This document shows positions 1-9,215 of a stretch of DNA of 64,000 nt, in pieces (the first letter of the stretch is position 1; each line of letters opens with the position of its first letter). The notes beneath the pieces are model-generated. The model saw only the letters and a list, made by a program, of their open reading frames with translations, was not told the DNA's origin and did not search any database. This stretch comes from Mucilaginibacter sp. L196. Its GTDB lineage: Bacteria; Bacteroidota; Bacteroidia; Sphingobacteriales; Sphingobacteriaceae. Where the stretch lies: assembly GCF_009765905.1 (NCBI RefSeq), contig NZ_LMUO01000009.1, positions 163,941-227,940 of the forward strand, written 5' to 3'. The position numbers were made by a program, and so were the translations under genes.

Positions 1-349
1 CAGAGGACCCTGCGAAGACTTGTTGTAATTATATATAGTTCTGTCATGTGATGGTGGTGGCAGATTAACCACTTGTTTGCTTGAATTGGTTATAATGGCG
101 GCATCATTCCAGTTCACATGGTTTCGCGTGCATCCAAAAAATTTTATCGCCACAACAATAGTATATATATAATGAAATTATTATCAGCCAACATATTAAA
201 ACAGCCCGCTATAAAGATTTTTGTTTTTGGGAGAAATGGATGATTATTATGGAATGGCTTTGTAATAAACACGTTATTATCAACTAAATATGTGTGGCAT
301 CCGTTAAAAATTTTACTTTTGGAAGCCAATTGTTTAACCGGATAAAACT
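1..349. other. Upstream non-coding stretch
   Basis: I see no convincing gene here. A reverse-strand frame of 61 codons (144-329) has no signal, motif or recognisable family. A stop at 335-337, in frame with the next gene, limits how far that gene can extend upstream. The region presumably carries the promoter of the gene at 350, but no clear TAnnTTTG box with a spaced TTG was found. Confidence 0.5.
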
Positions 350-2317
350 TTGATTAGAGTAGCTGCTTTTATTTTCATTTTGCCGGTAATTATAGCCGTA
401 TCCCTAACATGTAACGCTCAAACACAAACTGGGCCACAAGCCACCTGTAATGGTAGCCTGGGCGATCCGGTGATCAATCAGGACTTTGGTTCCGGCTCAA
501 ACCCCGGCCCTCCACTTGCGGCAGGGGTTACCAATTTAATTTATGTTAATAATAGTTGCCCATCTGATGGGCAATATACCATTGCCAATAGTTTAACGGG
601 TACCGACAATTGCCACCCCACCACATGGCATAATGTAACATCAGATCATACAGGTAATCCTAATGGATACATGATGATTGTTAACGCATCAGTTGCCCCC
701 AATGTATTTTTTACTCAAAGCGCGCCAACGCTTTGTCCCGGCACTACCTATCAATTCTCGGCCTATATATTAAATTTGATAACACTGCAAACCAGTGGGC
801 CCCGTGTAAGCGAGCCTAATATCACATTCTCAGTAGAAACGGCCAGTGGTCAGGTATTGGCTATAGATTCAAGCGGCACCATCCCTCCAACAACCGATCC
901 TACATGGGTGCAAAAGACCCTTTTTTTCACCACTCCAGACTCAGTGTCATCAGTAATTGTTAAAATGACCAATAACGCACCCGGTGGCAATGGAAATGAC
1001 CTTATTTTGGATGATATTACTTTCAGAGCGTGCGGGCCGGTAATTGAAACCGGTTTTGGGTCAATCTCAGGATCGCCTACACAATCATTATGCCAGGGGC
1101 AAAGCGCTAATTATACACTTCAGGCGCAGGTTGATAATAGTAGTAATACAACGCCTTCCTACCAATGGCAATCTTACCATACCAACGGGGGATGGGTTGA
1201 TACTGTAGGGCAAACAAGCAATACGCTTAATGTTCAGTTTGTAAATGCCATACCGGGTACTTATCAGTACCGCCTGGGTGTAACCAATGGCACCAGTACT
1301 TTAGCAAGTTGCCGTGTATACTCGCAGCCATTAACGGTTAACGTATCGCCAAACCCGGTAGTACAGGGAGTAAACCCGGTTATGCAACAATGTGTAGGCG
1401 ATACCGTGGTGCTTAATGCAACAGGCGGGTCGAGTTATCAATGGTCCGGCCCAAATTTGCCTGCTACTACTAACAACCCGGTAACAATAAATGGCATCAG
1501 CGCGGCTGATGCCGGGCAATATACGGTGGTTGCCTATAATCAATACGATTGCTCCTCAACCACATCCACACAAATTAATGTAAATCCCGTACCTGTGGCA
1601 ACTGCAACAGGCGCGACTACCATTTGTGCTGGTGACAGCACCAGCTTAACCGCGTCGGGCGGTGCATTTTATTTATGGACACCCGGTAAAACCTTATCTG
1701 ATTCAACTATATCAAACCCGGTTGCTTTTCCAACAGATACTACAACTTATACAGTTAAGGTAAGTAATGCCAGCGGCTGTTTTTCCACCAAGACAGTAAC
1801 GGTTAACACATTAAAAAAGGCAATTGCTAACGCAGGTACCAACAAAGTTATTTTTGAAGGCCAAACGGTAAGGCTTACCGCGAGTGAAAAATATGGCAAC
1901 GTGTTTTATTGGACGCCTATTACCGGTTTAAGTGATCCAAATGTGCTTAATCCTTTCGCAAGTCCGACTGATGATATAACCTATACGCTACATGTTAACT
2001 CAACAACTAATTGCGGCACAGATAGCAGCAATGTTTTTGTTAGGGTTTATAAAAAAATCACCATTCCCAATACATTTTCGCCCAATGGCGATGGACGAAA
2101 TGATTATTGGGACATTGACGCGCTGATCACCTACCCGGAAAGCCTGATGCTGGTGTTTGACAGATATGGGCAGCAAGTATTTCGCAGCGTTGGCTACGCC
2201 AACCCATGGGATGGAAAATATAATGGCCAACCGGTACCGGTTGGCACATATTATTATGTTTTGGATCTAAAAAATAACACACCCAAAATATCGGGGTGGG
2301 TGCTGGTAGTCAGGTAG
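350..2317 (+). CDS. Secreted Ig-repeat protein with gliding-motility/T9SS type B C-terminal domain
   Basis: A 655-residue exported protein. The start is a TTG at 350; the next methionines lie past residue 100, so only this start keeps the hydrophobic signal peptide (residues 1 to about 23, ending C-N-A-Q). Residues about 30-225 look like a jelly-roll, carbohydrate-binding-like domain ending DDITFRACGP. Residues 235-565 hold repeated Ig/PKD-like modules with recurrent C-x-G-[DQ] starts (CQGQ, CVGD, CAGD) and Y-x-W core strands. The last ~85 residues (IPNTFSPNGDGRNDYW...GTYYYV) are the CHU_C/TIGR04131 domain that directs secretion and surface attachment by the type IX system in Bacteroidota. 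The role is probably adhesive or matrix-binding; the ligand is unknown. Confidence 0.88.
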   Translation: MIRVAAFIFILPVIIAVSLTCNAQTQTGPQATCNGSLGDPVINQDFGSGSNPGPPLAAGVTNLIYVNNSCPSDGQYTIANSLTGTDNCHPTTWHNVTSDHTGNPNGYMMIVNASVAPNVFFTQSAPTLCPGTTYQFSAYILNLITLQTSGPRVSEPNITFSVETASGQVLAIDSSGTIPPTTDPTWVQKTLFFTTPDSVSSVIVKMTNNAPGGNGNDLILDDITFRACGPVIETGFGSISGSPTQSLCQGQSANYTLQAQVDNSSNTTPSYQWQSYHTNGGWVDTVGQTSNTLNVQFVNAIPGTYQYRLGVTNGTSTLASCRVYSQPLTVNVSPNPVVQGVNPVMQQCVGDTVVLNATGGSSYQWSGPNLPATTNNPVTINGISAADAGQYTVVAYNQYDCSSTTSTQINVNPVPVATATGATTICAGDSTSLTASGGAFYLWTPGKTLSDSTISNPVAFPTDTTTYTVKVSNASGCFSTKTVTVNTLKKAIANAGTNKVIFEGQTVRLTASEKYGNVFYWTPITGLSDPNVLNPFASPTDDITYTLHVNSTTNCGTDSSNVFVRVYKKITIPNTFSPNGDGRNDYWDIDALITYPESLMLVFDRYGQQVFRSVGYANPWDGKYNGQPVPVGTYYYVLDLKNNTPKISGWVLVVR

Positions 2318-2324
2318 TGATTAA

Positions 2325-2429
2325 TTACCGGCCGAAAATATAGTTTACGCCTACTGTAAATAATGTTTCGTTTATTGAGAATTGAGTGTTATTATTCAAA
2401 CTCGTTTTAGGATTATAGTCCGCATATAT
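2325..2429 (-). pseudogene. In-frame duplicate of the C-terminal 34 codons of the adjacent barrel gene
   Basis: Directly after the TAA (2430-2432) of the reverse-strand barrel gene, the same frame continues for 34 sense codons and then TAA (2325-2327). The translation (IYADYNPKTS...FTVGVNYIFGR) aligns without gaps to the last residues of the upstream gene (IYLGYNPSTN...FKVGINYLFGAK). This is probably what is left of a tandem paralogue after an unequal deletion at the shared YNP region. There is no start codon of its own, so it is translated only if the stop is read through. Confidence 0.8.
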
Positions 2430-3695
2430 TTATTTCGCCCCAAACAAGTAGTTAATGCCAACTTTAAAGGATGCTGTGTTTAATGAATACCCCTCATTGT
2501 CATTAATATTGGTTGAAGGATTATAGCCTAAATAAATATCGAGTTTACTACCTATTACATAGCCGATTTTACTGGTTAAATTAACAACAAATGGTTTAAA
2601 ATCAGGGAATGTATCATCACTGGTTTGTGAATATCCTCCTGATAATGTGTAACGGGTAGCGTAAGATTTATTGGCATAAGTAGCATAATTTAATTGGAAC
2701 CCAATTGCAACGTAAACTTTAGATGCATTGGTGTTATAAAAATTATACAATAATTGAGGATTAAAGAAACCCTGGTATTGAGTATATTTAAAGGTTGTGT
2801 AAGTTGTTGAATTTGCAAGTTGCCCGCTAAATGCATAGTTAGCTTTATTTCCCGTTGCTCCTATCTCGAGCCGAACCAAAAGATCACCCACGTTTTTATT
2901 TACAAGAATATCGGTGCCAAATGTTATTTGAGGAAACGCTGATGATGATTTTAAACTAGATGTGCCATTGGGTGGTGTAAATCTTGACATAGCATCATTT
3001 AATGCTATTCCAGCGAAGAAGCGTGTTGCTGAACCTGTAGTGGATTGTACCGTTTCATAATTAGTTGCACCGTTTATTTCATATACAATCTTCCTTATAT
3101 CTTTTCCGCTATAATTGGCTGAGGGGATATCTTTAATTAATTTATCATCCTGCGGCTGATACTGGGCCGCTAATTGCTGCAATTGCCTGGTATAAGTTTT
3201 TTGGGTGACAATTCTTGATGTTTCCTGAGGGTCAAGGTATAAATGTTGTATAAGTTCTGTTGCGACAGCATTATTTTCAGCTACAAAAAACCTACGTTTT
3301 ATACCATCATTATAAGTAAGCAGGGTTATGTTTTTTCCGCTGGTTACCGTTTTTAAAAAAACGGTGTCAGTTGTTGTAGTTGTATCAACACCAATTGTGA
3401 GGTTTGATACTTGCACTTTATCCTGGCTTATAGGTAAAATGTATCTTCTGTAATATTCAAATCCATTTGCGCCAAAGGCGCTGCAATTATTAATAGAATA
3501 CGATGTTTGGTTTGCACCCGCGTCGGTTTTAAAATTAACTCCTCGAGGATTTTGAATCCATTCTTTGTAGTCGATATATCCTTTTAGGGTATCGCCTTTT
3601 AAGGTTACTACATAGCCGGGTTTGTAGTTGTTTTGAGCGGAGGAAAATAATGGGGTTAAAAAAATCAGGGTAACAAATAAGTATAGATATTTCAT
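2430..3695 (-). CDS. Exported outer-membrane beta-barrel protein
   Basis: A 421-residue protein of unknown specific role. A signal peptide (MKYLYLFVTLIFLTPLFSSAQ) is followed by an N-terminal region opening GYVVTLKGDTLKGYIDYKEW, a segment I know from many Bacteroidota exported proteins. The second half (from about residue 220) alternates aromatic and polar residues in strands typical of the outer-membrane beta-barrel superfamily, and the protein ends GINYLFGAK. It probably sits in the outer membrane. No partner gene is linked to it: the neighbours are a convergent T9SS cargo gene and a divergent metal transporter. A duplicate of its last 34 codons follows the stop. Confidence 0.75.
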   Translation of the reverse strand: MKYLYLFVTLIFLTPLFSSAQNNYKPGYVVTLKGDTLKGYIDYKEWIQNPRGVNFKTDAGANQTSYSINNCSAFGANGFEYYRRYILPISQDKVQVSNLTIGVDTTTTTDTVFLKTVTSGKNITLLTYNDGIKRRFFVAENNAVATELIQHLYLDPQETSRIVTQKTYTRQLQQLAAQYQPQDDKLIKDIPSANYSGKDIRKIVYEINGATNYETVQSTTGSATRFFAGIALNDAMSRFTPPNGTSSLKSSSAFPQITFGTDILVNKNVGDLLVRLEIGATGNKANYAFSGQLANSTTYTTFKYTQYQGFFNPQLLYNFYNTNASKVYVAIGFQLNYATYANKSYATRYTLSGGYSQTSDDTFPDFKPFVVNLTSKIGYVIGSKLDIYLGYNPSTNINDNEGYSLNTASFKVGINYLFGAK

Positions 3696-3797
3696 TCAAT
3701 AAGGTTTAATCAGTTGTAAATATATGAAATTAATTCAGACTAATAATAAACTGCATATAAATATGATATGATCCGGTAATTGGAGGTAATTTTAAAA

Positions 3798-4490
3798 ATG
3801 CATCATGAACATCATTTAAAAAGCTCCGATACTATCCGCGATATTGTAATCGGCATGTCTGACGGGTTAACCGTGCCATTCGCCTTGGCGGCAGGTTTAA
3901 GCGGCGCGGTAAATTCATCGCACATTGTAGTAACAGCAGGTATAGCTGAGATTGTTGCCGGCTCAATTGCGATGGGGCTTGGGGGCTTTTTGGCAGGCCG
4001 TACAGAAGCCGATCATTATGCTGCTGAGTTAAAACGCGAATATGATGAGGTTGAGCGTGTACCTGAGGAAGAAAAAAGAGAAGTGATGGAAGTTTTCGCT
4101 GATTTTGGGTTATCGGTTGCCTTGCAACAGCAGGTAGCTGATGAAATGGCAAAAGATAAACACAAGTGGGTTGATTTCATGATGCGCTACGAATTAGGCC
4201 TTGAAGAACCACTAGCTAACCGCGCTACGCAAAGCGCAATAACAATCGGCGCATCCTATGTTGTTGGGGGTATTATTCCGCTTTCTCCCTATTTTTTTAC
4301 CCCGAGTTCGCAGATGGCGTTGTATTACTCATGCGGGGTAACGATGATATGCCTGTTTATTTTTGGATACTTTAAAAGTAAAGTTACAGGTCAGCCTGCG
4401 TTTAGTGGTGCGTTAAAAGTGTTATTTATAGGTGCACTTGCGGCAGCGGCGGCATTTATTATGGCTAAGTTAATTAATGGTGGGTTTTAA
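3798..4490 (+). CDS. VIT1/CCC1-family iron/manganese transporter
   Basis: A 230-residue inner-membrane transporter of the vacuolar iron transporter family, which exports Fe(II)/Mn(II) by proton antiport. The frame is open from a TTG at 3780, but I choose ATG 3798: the bases just upstream (GGAGG at 3782-3786) form a Shine-Dalgarno-like site, and the ATG product starts with a His-rich MHHEHH. TM1 contains the family signature DIVIGMSDGLTVPFALAAG. An acidic cytosolic helix pair (about 75-130, RTEADHYAAELKREYDEVE) corresponds to the metal-binding domain. Three further hydrophobic segments follow. The stop codon abuts the stop of the convergent FMN reductase gene. Confidence 0.9.
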   Translation: MHHEHHLKSSDTIRDIVIGMSDGLTVPFALAAGLSGAVNSSHIVVTAGIAEIVAGSIAMGLGGFLAGRTEADHYAAELKREYDEVERVPEEEKREVMEVFADFGLSVALQQQVADEMAKDKHKWVDFMMRYELGLEEPLANRATQSAITIGASYVVGGIIPLSPYFFTPSSQMALYYSCGVTMICLFIFGYFKSKVTGQPAFSGALKVLFIGALAAAAAFIMAKLINGGF

Positions 4491-5015
4491 TTAAAAGGCT
4501 ATAAACTTATCAGTCTGCTCGTTTACAAACTTAACGGTGTCTTCTTTAAACAAATTGTCGTTTTCGTCAAATTCTGTTTTTATATTGGCTATATGAAGTT
4601 TTAGCGGTAATACGTGCAGGTTAAAATAGTGGCAAACGCCTGTAAAATGGTCAACGCCGCGTATGTTACCATATTTGCCTGATGAGATGCCAACCAAAGC
4701 TGCCTTTTTCTCATAAAAGCTTTCAGGGAAATCGCAGGCATCAACAAACACTTTCAAAACACCCGGATAGCTGCCATTATATTCAGGGATAATGAACAGG
4801 AATTTATCCGATGGGTTTATCGCCGCATCTAATATCCGTTTAAAAGCTTCGCTTCTTTTTCCGTACAAATCGGTGGCTATAAATGTGTCGGGCAATTCGG
4901 TTAACGATAATATGTTAGCCTCCTGGCCTTTTTGCAATAGTATTTGCTGGTAATACTTAGCCACTTTAAAGGTGTTGCTGCCCGGCCTGTTGGTTGATGA
5001 GATTATACTGATCAT
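4491..5015 (-). CDS. NADPH-dependent FMN reductase family protein
   Basis: A 174-residue flavodoxin-fold oxidoreductase. The N-terminal strand-loop SSTNRPGSNTFKVA is the FMN phosphate-binding loop, and PEYNGSYPGVLKVFVDA (around residue 97) is the family's conserved flavin-ring segment. The family transfers electrons from NAD(P)H through FMN to quinones, azo dyes, chromate or iron; the true substrate cannot be read here. Cytosolic, with no signal peptide. It is convergent with the metal transporter, their stops touching, so no shared operon is implied. Confidence 0.85.
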   Translation of the reverse strand: MISIISSTNRPGSNTFKVAKYYQQILLQKGQEANILSLTELPDTFIATDLYGKRSEAFKRILDAAINPSDKFLFIIPEYNGSYPGVLKVFVDACDFPESFYEKKAALVGISSGKYGNIRGVDHFTGVCHYFNLHVLPLKLHIANIKTEFDENDNLFKEDTVKFVNEQTDKFIAF

Positions 5016-5147
5016 CTTTTTATTTGCAATGCTATTAAGCGGGTTTTAAACTTTTTATACTTGAAATTGTGTGTAAGTGAGCCAAAAATGTGAGTAAAAT
5101 TATAGCTTAAACGCCATAACCGGCATCATACAAATGCAGGCAATTAT

Positions 5148-5155
5148 TAACTTTG
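5148..5155 (+). promoter_or_regulatory. Candidate Bacteroidota -7 box (TAACTTTG) upstream of parA
   Basis: TAACTTTG fits the TAnnTTTG consensus of the Bacteroidota primary sigma factor. It lies about 90 bases before the parA start. No well-spaced TTG (-33) was found, so this is tentative. Confidence 0.4.
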
Positions 5156-5244
5156 TATATTAGCACCGTTTAACTTCACGAAGGTAGAAATTTATGTTTC
5201 TGTTTTTCGTTATGAATAAACCCCAAAATAAATTTTAATATACA

Positions 5245-6048
5245 ATGTGTAAAATTATTGCTTTAGCCAACCAAAAGGGCGGCGTAGGAAAAACTACATC
5301 ATCCATAAACCTGGCCGCAAGTTTAGCCGTATTAGAATACAGAACATTGCTTGTTGATGCTGACCCGCAGGCCAACTCCACATCGGGTATTGGCTTTGAT
5401 CCGCGCAATATAAAAAACAGCATTTATGAGTGTATCATTAATGATATTGATCCGCATGATGCTATCCAAAAAACAGATACCCCAAATCTTGACCTGTTGC
5501 CTGCCCATATTGACCTGGTGGGTGCCGAGATAGAGATGATAAACCTGGAGAACCGCGAGTTTAAAATGAAGCATGTGCTTAACAGCCTGCGCGATGAGTA
5601 TGATTTTATTATTATTGATTGCTCGCCATCGTTAGGTTTAATTACCATAAACGCGTTAAGTGCTGCCGATTCGGTAATTATACCGGTGCAATGTGAATAT
5701 TTCGCGTTGGAAGGTTTGGGTAAATTGTTAAACACTATAAAAATTGTTCAAACCCGTTTAAATACCGAACTTAAAATTGAAGGTATTTTGTTAACGATGT
5801 ATGATGTACGCCTTCGCCTGAGTAACCAGGTGGTTGAAGAAGTGCGCACTCATTTTGAGGATATGGTGTTTGATACTATTATACAACGTAATACACGTTT
5901 AAGTGAGGCGCCAAGCTTTGGTGTATCGGTAATTATGCACGATGCCACTTGTAAAGGCGCTATAAATTATTTGAATCTGGCCCGCGAAATTGTACAGAAA
6001 AACGGTTTAATTGCAAACCCGGCCGCGGAAACCACAGTAACAGCTTAA
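5245..6048 (+). CDS. parA: Chromosome partitioning ATPase ParA/Soj
   Basis: A 267-residue deviant-Walker ATPase that, with ParB, moves and separates chromosome origins. The sequence shows KGGVGKTT at residues 11-18 (Walker A with the signature first lysine), DADPQANST near residue 40 (Walker A-prime), and DCSPSLG near 125 (Walker B). Length and motifs match chromosomal ParA/Soj rather than the larger plasmid ParA with an N-terminal HTH. Start ATG 5245. Three bases separate it from parB, so the two are co-translated. In Bacteroidota parAB often sits upstream of DUF5683, dapB and lepB genes, as here. Confidence 0.95.
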   Translation: MCKIIALANQKGGVGKTTSSINLAASLAVLEYRTLLVDADPQANSTSGIGFDPRNIKNSIYECIINDIDPHDAIQKTDTPNLDLLPAHIDLVGAEIEMINLENREFKMKHVLNSLRDEYDFIIIDCSPSLGLITINALSAADSVIIPVQCEYFALEGLGKLLNTIKIVQTRLNTELKIEGILLTMYDVRLRLSNQVVEEVRTHFEDMVFDTIIQRNTRLSEAPSFGVSVIMHDATCKGAINYLNLAREIVQKNGLIANPAAETTVTA

Positions 6049-6051
6049 TAA

Positions 6052-6963
6052 ATGAGCACAGAAAAAAGAAATGCCCTTGGTAAAGGGTTAAGCGCGCTGC
6101 TTAATGATTCTGCAAGTGTAAATCCTGATAAAAATAGTTCCTCTGGGGTCGCTTTGTCGCCCGAGGTTAACAGCATGGGTTCTGTTAACGAAATTAAGAT
6201 AGCCGAAATTGAGGTTAATCCATTTCAGCCACGTACTGATTTTGACGAGCAGGCATTACAGGAGCTATCCGACTCTATAAAACTACAAGGGCTTATACAG
6301 CCTATTACCGTTAGGCGTGTTAATGCGCATAGCTACCAGCTTATATCGGGCGAACGCCGTTTACGTGCCTCAAAACTGGCAGGTTTAACGCAGATCCCGG
6401 CTTATGTACGTACCGCCAACGATCAGCAAATGCTGGAAATGGCGCTTATTGAAAACATACAGCGTGAAAACCTGAATGCTATTGAAGTTGCTCTCAGCTT
6501 TCAGCGAATGATTGATGAATGCAGCCTGAAACAAGAAGAACTAGGTGATCGCGTGAGCAAAAACCGTTCAACGGTTACCAATTATTTGCGCCTGCTTAAA
6601 TTGCCACCAGCTATACAGGCGTCTATTCGTGATGGGCAATTAACTATGGGCCATGCACGCGCATTGATCACCGTTGATGACCCTGCTAAACAATTATTTA
6701 TTCATCAGCATATTATAAAGGAAGGTTTATCCGTTCGTAAGGTTGAAGAGCTGGTGCGCGAGATGCAACGGGTGCCTGTAAAAAAAGAAGGCAAACAACC
6801 CGAGCCCATTCCTTATCACATGCAAAAGATAGAGGACGACCTGGCTTCGAAATTTAGTACAAGGGTTAAACTTAAAGTTAACGGCAAAGGAAATGGCAGT
6901 ATTGAAATACCATTTTTATCAGAGGATGACCTTGGCCGTATCCTTGAAATGTTGGATTGGTAA
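6052..6963 (+). CDS. parB: Chromosome partitioning protein ParB/Spo0J
   Basis: A 303-residue DNA-binding CTPase that loads at parS sites and spreads. The N-terminal tail (KRNALGKGLSALL) is the conserved ParA-stimulating segment. The ParB/sulfiredoxin domain spans about 47-120, with NPFQPR (Box I) and GERRLRA (Box II, CTP-binding). An HTH follows (SLKQEELGDRVSKNRSTVTN, about 160-185), then a C-terminal dimerisation region. It shares the operon with parA (3-base gap) and is followed 3 bases later by a DUF5683 gene. I found no perfect parS in the window. Confidence 0.95.
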   Translation: MSTEKRNALGKGLSALLNDSASVNPDKNSSSGVALSPEVNSMGSVNEIKIAEIEVNPFQPRTDFDEQALQELSDSIKLQGLIQPITVRRVNAHSYQLISGERRLRASKLAGLTQIPAYVRTANDQQMLEMALIENIQRENLNAIEVALSFQRMIDECSLKQEELGDRVSKNRSTVTNYLRLLKLPPAIQASIRDGQLTMGHARALITVDDPAKQLFIHQHIIKEGLSVRKVEELVREMQRVPVKKEGKQPEPIPYHMQKIEDDLASKFSTRVKLKVNGKGNGSIEIPFLSEDDLGRILEMLDW

Positions 6964-6966
6964 AAA

Positions 6967-7647
6967 ATGTATAAATTCCTGCTTGTATTTTTATTGGTTG
7001 GTGGTTTTGCTTTAGCAGCCAGGGCACAAAGCCCTGATTTAAACAACAAACAAACCAAAAGGGATAGTATTAATTTACGTCGTGATTCTGTTACGTCTAA
7101 ACCTTTTGCGCCCAAAATAAAGCACGACGAAAAAAAATATCATCCGGATAGTTTACACAGCCCGAAAAAAGCGGTAATACGATCAATGATAATACCGGGA
7201 TGGGGGCAGGTTTATAATCACCGTTGGTGGAAAGTGCCTTTAATTTATACAGCATTAGGTTTATTGGGCGATGCTTATGTATTTAACGAAGGCTATTACC
7301 AGGAATTTTTAGCCTTATCTAAATATAGGGAACATGGTACCTCACCTGCGCCGGGTAGTAAATATTATAACGATTATATTTTATACCAGGGCCAGCAAGA
7401 TCAAACCATATACGATGCTAATGATGCCTATCGCCGAGACCGAGATTTGAGCATAATGGGTTTTGTGGCTTTTTGGGGTATCCAAATGGTTGATGCTTAT
7501 ATTGATGCCAAATTTCAGCATTCATATACCATGGACACCGATTTTAGTTATAAAATTGAACCAACAATTATGAACCAACAACCCATGTTTGCCCAAAGTT
7601 TAGGTAGCCAAATGATTCCGGGGTTAAAACTTACACTGTCTTTCTGA
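6967..7647 (+). CDS. DUF5683 exported protein, copy 1
   Basis: A 226-residue protein with a signal peptide (MYKFLLVFLLVGGFALAARAQ). A low-complexity charged stretch (about 25-65) is followed by HSPKKAVIRSMIIPGWGQVYNHRWWKVP, the DUF5683 signature, and hydrophobic segments around 90 and 165. No biochemical role is established for the family. It starts 3 bases after parB and is followed by a close paralogue, so it belongs to the parAB transcription unit; an envelope or cell-cycle role is a guess from context only. Confidence 0.85.
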   Translation: MYKFLLVFLLVGGFALAARAQSPDLNNKQTKRDSINLRRDSVTSKPFAPKIKHDEKKYHPDSLHSPKKAVIRSMIIPGWGQVYNHRWWKVPLIYTALGLLGDAYVFNEGYYQEFLALSKYREHGTSPAPGSKYYNDYILYQGQQDQTIYDANDAYRRDRDLSIMGFVAFWGIQMVDAYIDAKFQHSYTMDTDFSYKIEPTIMNQQPMFAQSLGSQMIPGLKLTLSF

Positions 7648-7707
7648 TAATACCTCAATAAGTAATACGTTAATAAGGAAGTGCAGTTATTGCACAGACC
7701 TTATCAT

Positions 7708-8391
7708 ATGTATAAACACCTTATTATTTTTTCCTTACTTACTTCCACTCTACTATCAGCTAAAGCTCAAAATCAAGATTCGAGACTTAAAGAAACATCC
7801 AAAGACGATGTTAACTTACATGAGGACTCGGTTACATCAAAACCATTTGCGCCTAAAGTAAAACAAGATCATAAAAAGTATCATCCCGATAGTTTGCACA
7901 GCCCGCGCAAAGCGGTTATCCGCTCTTTGATACTTCCGGGTTTGGGGCAGGTTTATAATCATCAGTGGTGGAAAGTTCCTATAATTTATACAGCATTAGG
8001 ATTGTTAGCTGATGCTATTGTATATAATCAGCACTATTATAAAGAGTTTTTAGCTTTGTCAATTGACGTTGCTCACTATAAGATGCCAAAGCCCGGCGAT
8101 AAATATTATAGTGATTACATGTTATTCGGGCGTGAGCAGCCCCAAACAATATATAATATTAAGGATGCTTTTCGTCGCGACCGGGATTTGAGCATAATGG
8201 GCTTTGCAGCTTTTTGGGGAGTGCAAATGGTTGATGCCTATATTGATGCTAAGTTTAAGCACTCATATACTATGGATACTGATTTTTCTTACAATGTTGA
8301 TCCCACTATCATCAATCAATCACCTATGTATGCTCAAAGTTCAAATAGCCCAATAATTCCCGGGATAAAACTTACCTTTACCCTCAGATAA
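7708..8391 (+). CDS. DUF5683 exported protein, copy 2
   Basis: A 227-residue paralogue of the preceding gene. The frame is open from a GTG at 7681, but ATG 7708 is preferred because it gives a leader (MYKHLIIFSLLTSTLLSAKAQ) that aligns with copy 1. The signature HSPRKAVIRSLILPGLGQVYNH and the YIDAKF...HSYTMDTDFSY tail are shared, so this is a recent tandem duplication. The two diverge most in the charged linker and in the segment after the first membrane stretch. Function unknown. Confidence 0.83.
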   Translation: MYKHLIIFSLLTSTLLSAKAQNQDSRLKETSKDDVNLHEDSVTSKPFAPKVKQDHKKYHPDSLHSPRKAVIRSLILPGLGQVYNHQWWKVPIIYTALGLLADAIVYNQHYYKEFLALSIDVAHYKMPKPGDKYYSDYMLFGREQPQTIYNIKDAFRRDRDLSIMGFAAFWGVQMVDAYIDAKFKHSYTMDTDFSYNVDPTIINQSPMYAQSSNSPIIPGIKLTFTLR

Positions 8392-8428
8392 ATAAATTGG
8401 TTCATCACCACTAAAAACAATTATACCG

Positions 8429-9178
8429 ATGAAGATCGCATTGTTAGGCTATGGTAAAATGGGTAAAATCATTGCAAAAATAGCTACCGACCGTAAACAC
8501 GAAATTGTATTAAAAATTGATCATGATAACCTGCATGAGCTAACTGCCGAAAACTTACAAAAGGCGGATGTTGCTATTGAATTCACCATGCCCGGTTCTG
8601 TATTAGGTAACATTGCTAAATGCTTTGAAGCAGGTACGCCGGTGGTTGTGGGTACAACAGGCTGGTATGATGAGTTGGAAAATATAAAACAGCAATGCGA
8701 AGAAAATAACAGTACGCTGTTATATGCCACCAACTTTAGTGTAGGGGTAAATATCTTCTTCAAAATAAACAAAATGCTGGCCAAATTAATGAATAACTAC
8801 CCGTATTATGATGTCCAGGTAGAAGAGATCCATCATACACAAAAACTGGATTCGCCAAGCGGAACAGCCATAACCATCGCCGAAGGCATAATTGAAAATA
8901 TTGATGCTAAAAAAGGTTGGTTAAATGTTTTAACTACCGATGATAATAATACCGAAGACAATATTAATCAAAACGAATTGCTGATCGAATCGTTACGTAT
9001 TGATAGCGTACCGGGAACCCATACTGTAATTTATGATTCGGAAGTGGATTCGATAGAGTTTAAACACACAGCGCATAACCGTAATGGGTTTGCATTAGGC
9101 GCCGTGTTAGCCGCAGAATGGTTGCAGGATAAAAAAGGCTTCCACTCGGTACAGGACATGTTTGACTTTGGTATTTAA
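8429..9178 (+). CDS. dapB: 4-hydroxy-tetrahydrodipicolinate reductase
   Basis: A 249-residue cytosolic enzyme that reduces HTPA to tetrahydrodipicolinate with NAD(P)H in the lysine/diaminopimelate pathway feeding peptidoglycan. GYGKMGK at residues 7-13 is the dinucleotide-binding loop. VVGTTGW and NFSVGVN are family blocks. EEIHHTQKLDSPSGTA (around 135-150) carries the catalytic His and Lys and the substrate-binding SGTA. Length is typical for the shorter Bacteroidota type. It lies between DUF5683 and lepB genes on the same strand, suggesting shared expression with envelope functions. Confidence 0.95.
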   Translation: MKIALLGYGKMGKIIAKIATDRKHEIVLKIDHDNLHELTAENLQKADVAIEFTMPGSVLGNIAKCFEAGTPVVVGTTGWYDELENIKQQCEENNSTLLYATNFSVGVNIFFKINKMLAKLMNNYPYYDVQVEEIHHTQKLDSPSGTAITIAEGIIENIDAKKGWLNVLTTDDNNTEDNINQNELLIESLRIDSVPGTHTVIYDSEVDSIEFKHTAHNRNGFALGAVLAAEWLQDKKGFHSVQDMFDFGI

Positions 9179-9215
9179 TAATTAATTTGTCGCCGCGATA
9201 ACTGATAAGGAAAAG

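Noticed and set aside
144..329. Reverse-strand 61-codon frame
   Set aside because: No leader, motif or composition signal, and it overlaps a likely promoter region.
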